Counted from the stretch's first letter, positions 24,623-32,606 are shown. The stretch is DNA of 64,000 nucleotides from an uncultured Christensenellaceae bacterium (GCA_910587795.1 CAJUNH010000001.1:255735-319734); one strand, 5' to 3'. The notes: generated by a model not told the origin, from the sequence alone. Program-made: numbers and translations.

Positions 24623-26377
24623 CTATTCCAAAGGAGCAATATTTTTGTAATTGATAATTTCCTGAAAAACCAAAGCGGCATAAGGTGCGGCAACTATAGA
24701 GCCGTAGCTTTGTCCCTGCGGTTCGTCCACTATCATAAGAGTTAGATATTTGGGACTGCTTGCAGGAAAGAAACCTATAAACGACGATACGTATTTTCCC
24801 TGCGCTAAAGCACCGTTTACAAACTTTTGCGCCGTACCCGTTTTACCGCCGACCTGATATCCGTCGATTTTTGCATTTTTTCCGCCGCCTTCGTCCACTA
24901 CTCGCTTAAGCATAGCGGCAATTTGACGGCTTGTATCTTCGCTTACGGTTCGGTTTACCACTGTGGGACCGAAACGCTTTACTACGTTTCCCGTTGTGGG
25001 ATCGCTTATTTCCTTTACAAGATAAGGCTGCATAAGATATCCGCCGTTGACTGCCGCAGCCGTAGCCATACTTAACTGTAACGCAGTAACGGCTATCGTT
25101 TGTCCAAATCCTATGCGGGCAAGATCACCGTTGGTAACGCTGCTTTGAGGTACAAGTATTCCCGCTTGCTCACCGGCATAATCTATACCCGTAACGCTAC
25201 CGTACCCGAACTTACGCAAATAATCGTACATCGTGTCTTTTCCCAAAGACAAAGCTATATCGGTAAATATCGGGTTGCAGCTGTTGTTTAACGCGTCGGA
25301 TAAATTTTGATTGGAATGCTTGCCGTTGGAATGTTTTGTCCAACAGCTTATTTTGGATCCGTCAATAATCCGCGTTCCGGACGAATTGCCGAAAATATGA
25401 CTTGCCGAAAACGCTTTGGGGTTTCCCTTGGAAAATTCCTCCAAACACGCCGCCGCAGTTAGCACCTTAAACGTAGAACCGGGTTCGTAAACATCGGTTA
25501 ACAAAGTATTTTTGGAATATTTCATAAGATATTCCAAATCGTCGCGAGGCAAATTGTTTAAATCCACCCCCGGTTTAGACGCCATTGCCAATATTTCGCC
25601 GGTAGTAACGTCCAGCACAATACAGCGCGCGGCTTGCGGACTTTGCTGATACATAGCAAGCTCCAACACATTTTCCGCTATTGTCTGTATTACCGAATCT
25701 ATCGTAAGGGTTACAGTAAGCCCGTCTATTGCAGGTATGTAAGTCATCGATCCGTTATCCAGCTCGCTGCCGACCAGGTCTGTTTCGGTAAGCAACTCGC
25801 CGTCGATACCTTTAAGATATTTATCGTAGTAAGCTTCTATACCGGTCTGTCCCACTCCGTCGCCCGACACAAAGCCCAATACTTGCGACAGCAGGCTGCC
25901 GTAAACGTAACTGCGCTCGCCCTGCGAGCCCAAATATATTCCGTCTAAATTTAAACTGCGTATCTGCTCTGCCGTTTCTACGTCAATTTGACGTTTTAAG
26001 GCAACTTCGGAAACGCCTTTTTTAGAAACTTTATCAAATATAACTTGCCTGTCCATGCCCAATATACCTGCAAGTTGATCGGCTGCTCGATCTGCGTCTG
26101 TAACGCTTTTGGGTCGGGCATAAACGGAATAAGCAGTTTTTGTAGTTGCAAGCAAAGCGCCGTTTGTATCTACTATATCGCCGCGATAAGCGTGAACAGG
26201 TAAATCTCTTTGCCACTGCTCCGCCGCTTTTGCTTGAAGATCGCGTCCCCAGATCACCTGAATATACCCTAGCCGCAAAAACACTATTCCAAATAAAAAG
26301 ATTGCAGCCACAATAAGTGTCAGCAATCTTTTTTTAGAACTATAATAATCCTGTTGCAAATCAGCCCCCAAACGCAC
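24623..26377 (-). CDS. ftsI: Class B penicillin-binding protein (FtsI/PBP2B type)
   Basis: 584 residues. A short cytoplasmic start and one transmembrane helix (about 15-36) lead into the dimerisation domain (RGDIVDTNGALLATT). The transpeptidase domain carries all three catalytic motifs: STFK in PGSTFKV, SCN in LNNSCNP and KTGT in VGGKTGTAQKF. There are no C-terminal PASTA repeats, so it is shorter than SpoVD or PBP2B of bacilli. It cross-links septal peptidoglycan with FtsW. It overlaps the ftsL-like gene by about 17 bases. Confidence 0.94.
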   Translation of the reverse strand: MRLGADLQQDYYSSKKRLLTLIVAAIFLFGIVFLRLGYIQVIWGRDLQAKAAEQWQRDLPVHAYRGDIVDTNGALLATTKTAYSVYARPKSVTDADRAADQLAGILGMDRQVIFDKVSKKGVSEVALKRQIDVETAEQIRSLNLDGIYLGSQGERSYVYGSLLSQVLGFVSGDGVGQTGIEAYYDKYLKGIDGELLTETDLVGSELDNGSMTYIPAIDGLTVTLTIDSVIQTIAENVLELAMYQQSPQAARCIVLDVTTGEILAMASKPGVDLNNLPRDDLEYLMKYSKNTLLTDVYEPGSTFKVLTAAACLEEFSKGNPKAFSASHIFGNSSGTRIIDGSKISCWTKHSNGKHSNQNLSDALNNSCNPIFTDIALSLGKDTMYDYLRKFGYGSVTGIDYAGEQAGILVPQSSVTNGDLARIGFGQTIAVTALQLSMATAAAVNGGYLMQPYLVKEISDPTTGNVVKRFGPTVVNRTVSEDTSRQIAAMLKRVVDEGGGKNAKIDGYQVGGKTGTAQKFVNGALAQGKYVSSFIGFFPASSPKYLTLMIVDEPQGQSYGSIVAAPYAALVFQEIINYKNIAPLE

Positions 26378-26993
26378 CGCTTAACCAATCGCACAATGCG
26401 TCAAACCAGTTAGATTCGACATTAAAGTTTTGTGCGGGTCTTGTTGCTATCTCGGTGTACGTTTGTGTGTTAGATCTCGATGCGTCGATATAACCCAACT
26501 CTGCCGCTCTTTGAGCTAACGCGGCACGATCTTCTGTAGAGGATTGTTCCGTTAATGCAGCGACAGTACCTACGGCTTCAGTGTACTCGGTGTTTAACGC
26601 ACTTGTTGCGGCAAACGACCCCGTAACGGAAACGCCGCATAAAGTAACCGCCAATACCAATGCCAAAACCAAAACAGCATATCCTGCAATCGCAACCTTT
26701 GTCTTAACGCTCAAACGCGGTTTTGACGCCGCTTGCGCATCGGCGGAATAATTACGTGCATAGGATAAATTTAATGTTTGATCGGACGGTTTGACGTCTC
26801 CGCGCATTACTGCATAATCGTCATCCTGCGCAGCAGTCGGCGTATACGTTCCCAATTTTTGTTCGATATTGTCGATAGAAAACTCTTGTATATCGGCGTT
26901 TAAACGGCTAGTCGAATACGAGGGCTGTACATCTTGATATACGTCCGCAAATTGAGTTTCTTGTTGATATTTTCTGTCGTTATTCCATTGCAT
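26361..26993 (-). CDS. FtsL-position membrane protein
   Basis: About 210 residues. A long polar N-terminus (about 95 residues, rich in Gln, Asp and Ser) precedes one transmembrane helix (about residues 100-123, VAIAGYAVLVLALVLAVTLCG). An extracellular Ala/Thr/Glu-rich segment that could form a coiled coil follows, then a hydrophobic C-terminus (WFDALCDWLSGAFGG). Its place between rsmH and ftsI is where ftsL lies in almost all dcw clusters, and bitopic topology agrees. Sequence similarity to FtsL is not evident, as is usual for that fast-evolving protein. I favour the ATG at 26993, 6 bases after an AAGGCGGTG ribosome binding site; a GTG three codons earlier is the alternative. Confidence 0.7.
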   Translation of the reverse strand: MQWNNDRKYQQETQFADVYQDVQPSYSTSRLNADIQEFSIDNIEQKLGTYTPTAAQDDDYAVMRGDVKPSDQTLNLSYARNYSADAQAASKPRLSVKTKVAIAGYAVLVLALVLAVTLCGVSVTGSFAATSALNTEYTEAVGTVAALTEQSSTEDRAALAQRAAELGYIDASRSNTQTYTEIATRPAQNFNVESNWFDALCDWLSGAFGG

Positions 26994-27016
26994 TATATTC
27001 ACCGCCTTGGATTTTA

Positions 27017-27946
27017 TTACTTTTTTTGAAATACTCTCAGCTTAGCGCTTTGCGAACGGCTGTTTTCCGTTATTTCGTCACTGCCGGGAAGTATCGGTTT
27101 TTTATTATACAAACTGCCTTGCGTTCTATGGTTGCATACGCACACAGGTAAGTACGGGGGACATACGCAATCGGTCGCAAGGTCTGCAAAACAATGTTTT
27201 ACTATCCTGTCTTCCAACGAATGGAAAGTAATTACCGCAATCCGTCCGCCGCTGTTAAGCCGCGTAACCGCACACCGTAAAAACTCGTCCAATCCGTCCA
27301 ATTCGCCGTTGACCTCGATACGCAAAGCCTGAAAAGTGCGTTTTGCGGGATGCCCGATGTTTTTTCGTGCCGCATATGGAACGGACTTATCAATTATTTG
27401 CACCAGCTGTCCGCAAGTGGCTATCACTCTTTGTTTACGTTCAATCACAATATTGCGGGCAATTTGTTTTGCAAATTTTTCTTCGCCGTAATCGCGTATT
27501 ATGCTAAACAGCTTATACTCATCATATGTATTTACTACGTCTTTTGCAGATAACACCTGCGAAACGTCCATCTTCATATCCAACGGCGCGTCTGCCGCCA
27601 TATACGAAAACCCGCGTTCGGGATTATCTATTTGGTACGAACTCACTCCCAAATCAGCCAAAATTCCGTCAACACCGTCTATTTGCAATTCCGTCAGGAC
27701 CTTGTCCAAATCTTTAAAGTCCGCATGCGCGTATTTAACGTTTTTTTCGCCCAGACGTTGTTTGCAAACGTTTAACGCTTCTATGTCTTTATCTATGTCT
27801 ACAAGCAAACCGCTTGTAAGCCGCTCTAATATCTTTGACGAGTGACCGCCGCCGCCTGCCGTACAATCCACATAAATACCGTCTTGCCGTACGTTTAAGG
27901 CTTCTATACACTCGTTAAGCAGCACCGATTTGTGAGCAAATATCAT
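27017..27946 (-). CDS. rsmH: 16S rRNA m4C1402 methyltransferase RsmH (MraW)
   Basis: 309 residues. It methylates the N4 position of C1402 in 16S rRNA using SAM. The N-terminus HKSVLLNECIEALNVRQDGIYVDCTAGGGGHS includes the SAM-binding loop. ILADLGVSSYQID and FQALRIEVNGEL with ITFHSLEDRIVK are further family motifs. It overlaps mraZ by 4 bases (ATGA), the usual coupling. Confidence 0.97.
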   Translation of the reverse strand: MIFAHKSVLLNECIEALNVRQDGIYVDCTAGGGGHSSKILERLTSGLLVDIDKDIEALNVCKQRLGEKNVKYAHADFKDLDKVLTELQIDGVDGILADLGVSSYQIDNPERGFSYMAADAPLDMKMDVSQVLSAKDVVNTYDEYKLFSIIRDYGEEKFAKQIARNIVIERKQRVIATCGQLVQIIDKSVPYAARKNIGHPAKRTFQALRIEVNGELDGLDEFLRCAVTRLNSGGRIAVITFHSLEDRIVKHCFADLATDCVCPPYLPVCVCNHRTQGSLYNKKPILPGSDEITENSRSQSAKLRVFQKK

Positions 27947-28389
27947 TTTTCCGCATTGCCGTGAAGATGACTGTACAAATTATCGAATCCTTCTACCGTC
28001 AAGTTCATTCTATTGCGGCGTTCTTGATACCTTTCTTCGCTCCAAACTTCTACTTTACTGATTGCGCCGACAATTCTAACATTCTTTTTTATTCCGCATA
28101 TATCTAATAATTCTTGCGGAAGCATAAATCTTCCTTGTCCGTCGGCATCCGCCATAGCGGAAAATTCCGTAATACTGCGTATCCACTCGGCGCGCTGCGG
28201 GTCAAACGTATCCATTTCCTGAATTGTACGCATTAACTTTTGCGTTTCGTCCGCAGGATAGATATAAATACAGCCGTGAGTACCGGGCATTATCAAATAC
28301 TTATTGCCCAACTCTTCGCGATACTTAGCGGGAAGCCGTATTCTGTTTTTATCGTCCAGCATATGTTGCTGGTTACCAACTAAAAACAT
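27943..28389 (-). CDS. mraZ: Transcriptional regulator MraZ
   Basis: 148 residues, two SpoVT/AbrB-like DNA-binding halves. The first is near residues 7-55 (HMLDDKNRIRLPAKYREEL) and the second near 78-120 (ADADGQGRFMLPQELLD). MraZ forms rings that bind short repeats upstream of its own gene and controls the dcw cluster. A matching series of boxes lies directly upstream (28438-28501), overlapping the promoter. First gene of the cluster. Confidence 0.96.
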   Translation of the reverse strand: MFLVGNQQHMLDDKNRIRLPAKYREELGNKYLIMPGTHGCIYIYPADETQKLMRTIQEMDTFDPQRAEWIRSITEFSAMADADGQGRFMLPQELLDICGIKKNVRIVGAISKVEVWSEERYQERRNRMNLTVEGFDNLYSHLHGNAEK

Positions 28390-28418
28390 TAGTCTACTCC
28401 TAGGATTACAGTAACTAC

Positions 28419-28447
28419 ATTTTACAATATTCGAAGTCCAAAATCAA
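28419..28447 (-). promoter_or_regulatory. Promoter of the dcw cluster
   Basis: Minus strand -35 TTGATT (28442-28447), 17-base spacer, -10 TAAAAT (28419-28424). The -35 element lies between two of the 10-base-spaced MraZ boxes, which fits autorepression. Confidence 0.75.
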
Positions 28448-28501
28448 CCATTTTTAACCATTTTAGTCCAAAATACCGTTTTTGCCCACCAAATTGCACC
28501 A
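28438..28501 (-). promoter_or_regulatory. mraZ: MraZ operator: TGG boxes at 10-base spacing
   Basis: On the minus strand TGG trinucleotides begin a helical repeat at 28438, 28448, 28458 and 28468. A CGG at 28476 and TGG at 28486/28489 and 28499 follow (plus-strand coordinates of the CCA complements). Most boxes read TGGA or TGGT. Known MraZ operators are TGG-containing direct repeats with 10-base periodicity, so one ring could bind several boxes on one DNA face. Confidence 0.8.
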
Positions 28502-28701
28502 TTAGCAAAATATCAGCATTATTTTTTCGCTAATAAATTACTTTTTCAAAAGGGTTTTAGAACAAAATGTCGAAAGGGTGTTTTTGTAGCAAATTACAAG
28601 TAAAAAGAACTTCGATAAAGCATATTAATTCGGCAAATAAACGGTTTTGTACAATACGTACCTTTATTTAAAGACAAAAACTTATCTTGCAAATTTTTTA
28701 A
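28502..28701. other. AT-rich spacer upstream of the MraZ operator
   Basis: About 200 bases with no gene. It holds a TGTCGAA heptamer (28568-28574) that resembles a Spo0A box. Nothing else clear. Confidence 0.5.
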
Positions 28702-28732
28702 TAAAAAAACAGCCTACTCTTAGTAGACCGTT
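28702..28732 (-). terminator. Terminator after the metallophosphoesterase gene
   Basis: On the minus strand ACGGTCTACT and AGTAGGCTGT form a 10-base stem (two G-U pairs) with a 3-base loop, followed by TTTTTTT. Confidence 0.85.
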
Positions 28733-28800
28733 TCAGTTATTGCAAATCAATTTAATTATTATATTATAAAATCGAATTTTCTTTTTTAACTATTAAAAAA

Positions 28801-29496
28801 TCACATAATTAAAGTTAATTTATTACCGACTAAATCGCAGCTTGTAAGATAAAAATCTATACCGAATTTTTTAAAATGCAGGTTAGCGCGGCAATCCTTT
28901 CCGTGCAGATGTCCGTACACAACCGTATTTATGTCAGCGGCAACAAACTGCTTTGTAAAATCAGATTCGTCGTATCTGCCGTTAAAAGGCGGAAAATGCA
29001 TAATACCGATAACCTTATCATCCGCCTTGCGTTCCTTTTTCATTGCGGCTATCGATAGTTTAAGCCGCTCCGTTTCGCGCAGATAAATTTTTTGGTCCTC
29101 TTGCGACAGGTTATTTCCGTCGGGACAAAGCCAACCGCGAGTACCGCAAATCAGTATATTTCCAAAACGCATACAATCGTTTTGCAAAGCATAAAAATCA
29201 GGAGGAATATTATTGCGCACTTGCGATAACGTATTCCACCAGTAGTCGTGATTACCGCGCAAAATAACCTTACGACCGGGCAGCGAAGCCACCTGCTCGA
29301 AGTCCGGCAACGCTTCCTCCATACGCATAGCCCAACTAAAATCACCCGGAAGCAAAACCAGATCGTCTTCGGTTACTTTGTCGAGCCAGTCTTGACAAAT
29401 CGATTCAAAATAATTTTCCCACGACTTACCGAAAATATCCATGGGCTTATCACAAACCGCAGACAAGTGCAAATCGCTGATTGCATAAACTTTCAT
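28801..29496 (-). CDS. Calcineurin-type metallophosphoesterase
   Basis: 231 residues. The metal-binding motifs appear in order: ISDLHL (Asp and His), LLPGDFSWA (Asp), RGNHDYWW (Asn and His) and VYGHLHG near the end. It belongs to the predicted phosphohydrolase group related to YkuE/COG1768. It probably uses two divalent metals to cleave phosphoesters, but the substrate is unknown. No signal peptide; cytoplasmic. It stands on its own with a terminator downstream and a zinc-ribbon gene upstream. Confidence 0.9.
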   Translation of the reverse strand: MKVYAISDLHLSAVCDKPMDIFGKSWENYFESICQDWLDKVTEDDLVLLPGDFSWAMRMEEALPDFEQVASLPGRKVILRGNHDYWWNTLSQVRNNIPPDFYALQNDCMRFGNILICGTRGWLCPDGNNLSQEDQKIYLRETERLKLSIAAMKKERKADDKVIGIMHFPPFNGRYDESDFTKQFVAADINTVVYGHLHGKDCRANLHFKKFGIDFYLTSCDLVGNKLTLIM

Positions 29497-29549
29497 ATAA
29501 AAATTATATCATAAAAAAATCAATAATTCAACAAAAATAAGCAGTGATT

Positions 29550-29768
29550 CTACCTTAACTTTCTGCTGCGCTTAACCCTGCATTCGGCGCACATTATCTC
29601 GTCTACGCCCATTACGTTACGCTCACAGTACGGGCAAATAAGGTCATCGTAGTCCGCATCGTCGAAAATACTTTTTTTGCAGTTTAATTCATCCTTACAA
29701 ACCTTACACATATCTTCTCCAACCAAAATATAGTTTAAACCGCAACGCGGACATTTTACGTACTTCAT
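29550..29768 (-). CDS. Small double zinc-ribbon protein
   Basis: 72 residues. There are four pairs of cysteines: CPRC and CKVC in the first half, CPYC and CAEC in the second, so two zinc ribbons. The C-terminus is basic (RVKRSRKLR), which would suit nucleic-acid binding. The start MKYVKCPRCG at 29768 follows GGAG at 9 bases; a longer start at 29783 is less likely. The role is unknown. Confidence 0.8.
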   Translation of the reverse strand: MKYVKCPRCGLNYILVGEDMCKVCKDELNCKKSIFDDADYDDLICPYCERNVMGVDEIMCAECRVKRSRKLR

Positions 29769-29951
29769 AGCGCGATACTCCAAATCACATTATGAAATCC
29801 GTCCGTCAAGTGTTACATTTTAGAAAGCGCCAAACAGAAATATTTACACTTGGCTTTTAAGATAAAAAGTATTAATTTAAACGAATTAGTTATCAACAGC
29901 GCCGGTTATGCGTACTTGTTACCCTATTTATGTTTTTCAACTGTAAAATCA

Positions 29952-29986
29952 CTTAAAAAGCCGCGAAAAAATCGCGGCATTTTAAG
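29952..29986 (-). terminator. Terminator after the 29997 gene
   Basis: GCCGCGA and TCGCGGC arms with a 6-base loop, ending in TTTTTAAG on the minus strand. A and T runs on both sides allow action in both directions. Confidence 0.88.
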
Positions 29987-29996
29987 TGTTTGGACA

Positions 29997-30641
29997 TTAG
30001 TTATTAGGCGTGGGGGTTGTGCGTCCGCCGGGATATAACGGCAGTTCAAAATAGCCCGAGCACACTTCCTCGGTGTAATCCTGACAAGGCGGAATTACGG
30101 CATATCCGTAACTGGGAACGATAAGTTCCACGTCCATTGTCACCTTTAAAATTGCGGTTACGCAGCAATTTATAACAAAAATGTAGTATGTTACGCCGTC
30201 GATAACCTGCGTTTGGCTAAATTGTCCTTCGGGACTGACTGCCGAAACGCTTGCTTCGATTGCATAGGGGATAATAGAAGGTTCGGGTAAAAACATTACC
30301 ACATCTACGGGAACCGTTACAGTACCCGTACCGCTTCCTTCCACATTGTTACCGTCTATGTATGTTACCTCTACGGGAACCACCACGTCCGCCTGAACTC
30401 TACCGTACTTAGGACGTTCCGCCAAACGTTCTACAACCAAATTTTCTATTACGCCTTTTGTTGTTGTACTTTTACAGCTGATAAAACGTAAAGGAAGCGT
30501 TGGATTCGGCGGGTTTACGTCGCTTACGCTTACGGTGATTTGTTGTAAAGTTACTTGCTTCATACAGGCGTCAAATACTTTTTTGCCCTGAATGCAAATT
30601 TTTTCACTGCAGTTGTTACCATCTAAATTATTTACCGGCAT
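29997..30641 (-). CDS. Clostridial hypothetical protein with a conserved Cys-containing N-terminus
   Basis: 214 residues, no signal peptide and no transmembrane helix. The N-terminus has NCSEKICIQGKKVFDACMKQ. The rest is rich in Val, Thr and Pro in beta-strand-like patterns (for example VSVSDVNPPNPTLPLRF and GTVTVPVDVV). The tail is Pro/Thr-rich (GGRTTPTPNN). I believe similar proteins are widespread in spore-forming Clostridia without a defined role, but could not check. The composition suggests a structural, possibly spore-surface protein; that is inference. Well-placed AGGAGGT before the ATG and a strong terminator after it support a single-gene unit. Confidence 0.82.
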   Translation of the reverse strand: MPVNNLDGNNCSEKICIQGKKVFDACMKQVTLQQITVSVSDVNPPNPTLPLRFISCKSTTTKGVIENLVVERLAERPKYGRVQADVVVPVEVTYIDGNNVEGSGTGTVTVPVDVVMFLPEPSIIPYAIEASVSAVSPEGQFSQTQVIDGVTYYIFVINCCVTAILKVTMDVELIVPSYGYAVIPPCQDYTEEVCSGYFELPLYPGGRTTPTPNN

Positions 30642-30804
30642 TTGTTACCTCCTAGTGTAGTCAGTATATTGTATGACGGCAAACGATAAAAGGTGAATAG
30701 TATTTTATGAGTACAAAAACCGATTTTATACAAATTAAAATTACGTTACTTATTAAGGCATAATAACATTCGCCTCAACAGTATAAATATATGTGTAATT
30801 ACAA

Positions 30805-30831
30805 GAAAAAAAGCCGACGTATAGTCGACTT
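30805..30831 (-). terminator. Terminator after the TetR-type gene
   Basis: On the minus strand AAGTCGAC and GTCGGCTT (one G-U pair) with a 5-base loop, followed by TTTTTTTC. It lies about 105 bases past the stop codon. The rest of 30642-30937 shows no gene. Confidence 0.8.
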
Positions 30832-30937
30832 ATTTAAATATGGTTAATGTTCGTTTGCTCTCTATTATCTATTGCAATTCAAAATAAATCATTAAATTTA
30901 ATATTTTTAATTACTGCGGTATTATCGTTTTAACAAT

Positions 30938-31528
30938 TCAATCTATTTGATCGAAATGATAAAATCTGTCTTTCATATGACCGAAATAAAAAGTAATCAA
31001 TTCCCTAATATTACGTTCCTGAATTTCCACAGGGTCGTCCTTATGCAAAACTTTAAACAGGCTGTTTAAAAATCCGTCGGCAATTGCCATATAAAAATCG
31101 GGATTCTTAATTTTTTCGTCAATCTCGGGAAACGCCCCTTCCATCATTTCGCGTATTTTGGATGATATTACTTCCACTATATAATTTATAAACGTTTCGT
31201 AATGTATACTGTTTCCTTTACGGATAATCAATATCTCATCGCAATATTCCATCAAAAATTTAATTAAAATTTCCGCAGCGTCCTTCATCGGGCGATCCTT
31301 AAAAACAAACTCACGCTCAATACTTTGCTTTACGCTTTCCATAAAAGGATTAATTACGGCAAAATATAACGCTTCTTTATTGGCAAAGTATCTGTAAATA
31401 TTGCCGAGAGAAATTTCCGCGTTGTTCGCTATGTTTCTTATCGAGGCGTTTGCAAACCCGTATTCCTTAAATTCCTCCACTGCTGCGGCTAATATTCTTT
31501 CCCTAATCTCGCGTTTTAAATACTGCAT
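30938..31528 (-). CDS. TetR/AcrR-family transcriptional regulator
   Basis: 196 residues. The N-terminal helix-turn-helix reads RILAAAVEEFKEYGFANASIRNIANNAEISLGNIYRYFANKEALYFAV, the canonical TetR pattern. The C-terminal ligand domain is divergent (residues 60-196), so the inducer is unknown. No transporter or enzyme gene is adjacent in the same orientation. Its promoter carries a palindrome over the -10 element, so it probably represses itself. Confidence 0.93.
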   Translation of the reverse strand: MQYLKREIRERILAAAVEEFKEYGFANASIRNIANNAEISLGNIYRYFANKEALYFAVINPFMESVKQSIEREFVFKDRPMKDAAEILIKFLMEYCDEILIIRKGNSIHYETFINYIVEVISSKIREMMEGAFPEIDEKIKNPDFYMAIADGFLNSLFKVLHKDDPVEIQERNIRELITFYFGHMKDRFYHFDQID

Positions 31529-31560
31529 AACAATAAATTTTCCTTCGCCCGTATCGGGCA

Positions 31561-31594
31561 GTTACATTGTAACATATTAAAATCGCATTGACAA
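31561..31594 (-). promoter_or_regulatory. Promoter and likely operator of the TetR-type gene
   Basis: Minus strand -35 TTGTCA (31589-31594), 17-base spacer, -10 TACAAT (31566-31571). GTTACATTGTAAC (31561-31573) is a perfect 13-base palindrome covering the -10. A second palindrome, GCCCGTATCGGGC (31547-31559), lies in the leader. Confidence 0.72.
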
Positions 31595-31724
31595 GGGCTT
31601 AATACAAAATTTGCGAACTTTTTTCATTTTTGATTTTGCCGCAGCAGATTTACCTTACACCAAAACGATTAAACATAATGCTAAACCGATTTTTATATAA
31701 AAGGCGACAGATAAAATACGTCAA

Positions 31725-32453
31725 TCAATAAGCGCATTCCAGCAGCATTTTATCTGCAAGCAACGCAATAAACTCGCCGTTGGTAGGTTTTTCGGCAGAA
31801 CTATACACTTTTACTCCAAATATATTATTAATATTTTCAATCTTTCCGCGGTTCCAAGCCACTTCTATAGCGTGACGGATAGCACGTTCCACTTTGCTGG
31901 ACGTCGTGTTAAATTTTTGCGCTATAGACGGGTAAAGATTTTTAGTAATAGAGTTTATTATCGGAGGATTATCTACCGCAAGTTTTATACCTTCGCGCAA
32001 AAATTGATATCCTTTGATATGCGCGGGAATACCTACGCTTACGAAAATACTGCTGATACGCTCGTCCAAGGTACGTTCGCTTATGCTTTTGGAGCGGACG
32101 GTTTTTCCGCCAAGTTTAGAGCCTTCGCATACGTTTAATATCCGCTGTTCCAGCACGTTGTATTCTAATGGTTTTACCAAATAATATTTTGCACCCAACT
32201 CCAACGATTTAATCACAAATACTTCGCTTTTAAGCTCGCTTGCAACTATAAATTTAACGTCGCGGTATTTTTCCAATAATGCATAGCCGTCCTCTCCGCT
32301 CATAACAAGTTCCGTCACTACGACGTCGGCACTTATTGACTCTAAAGCCTGACGCGCTTCTCTTCCGTCTACGTCGAATACTATATTAAAATCTTCATTT
32401 TCCGCTAATTTTTCACTAAGACCCGCTTGTCCTATCAACCCAATATTTATCAC
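31725..32453 (-). CDS. spo0A: Spo0A response regulator with a degenerate receiver domain
   Basis: 242 residues. The C-terminal DNA-binding domain (from about residue 125) is clearly Spo0A: PAHIKGYQFLREG, SITKNLYPSIAQ, VERAIRHAIEVAWNRG and KPTNGEFIALLADK. Spo0A is the master switch for sporulation. The receiver domain aligns with the family but has lost key residues. The acidic pair is GQ (8-9), the phospho-acceptor Asp is Glu48 (VVVTELVM), and the Thr is Ser72; Lys94 in LVKPLE remains. The GTG at 32453 is the start, since AGGAGG precedes it; a longer frame to 32495 lacks a binding site. The Glu may mimic the phosphorylated state. Confidence 0.93.
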   Translation of the reverse strand: MINIGLIGQAGLSEKLAENEDFNIVFDVDGREARQALESISADVVVTELVMSGEDGYALLEKYRDVKFIVASELKSEVFVIKSLELGAKYYLVKPLEYNVLEQRILNVCEGSKLGGKTVRSKSISERTLDERISSIFVSVGIPAHIKGYQFLREGIKLAVDNPPIINSITKNLYPSIAQKFNTTSSKVERAIRHAIEVAWNRGKIENINNIFGVKVYSSAEKPTNGEFIALLADKMLLECAY

Positions 32454-32483
32454 TTTACGCCTCCTAATTGCTTTTGTAGAACC

Positions 32484-32492
32484 ATTGTAGCA
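32484..32492 (-). promoter_or_regulatory. Extended -10 promoter of spo0A
   Basis: Minus strand TGCTACAAT: a TACAAT -10 with the TGn extension and no good -35. It is about 31 bases upstream of the GTG start. Confidence 0.6.
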
Positions 32493-32542
32493 CAACTATT
32501 TATGAATTTTTTTAGAAATGATTGATAAAATATGGTAAATTA

Positions 32543-32549
32543 TGTCGAA
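32543..32549 (+). promoter_or_regulatory. Spo0A-box-like heptamer upstream of spo0A
   Basis: TGTCGAA, about 55 bases upstream of the -10 of spo0A. The sequence matches the core 0A box and would allow autoregulation, as in Bacillus. Chance occurrence cannot be excluded. Confidence 0.45.
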
Positions 32550-32576
32550 TTTTAAAACATTGTATATCTAAATTAA

Positions 32577-32606
32577 CAAAAAAGCCGCAAATCTAATTGC
32601 GGCTAA
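32577..32606 (-). terminator. Terminator after the 32652 gene
   Basis: On the minus strand AGCCGCAA and TTGCGGCT (perfect 8-base arms, 6-base loop) followed by TTTTTTG. Confidence 0.88.
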
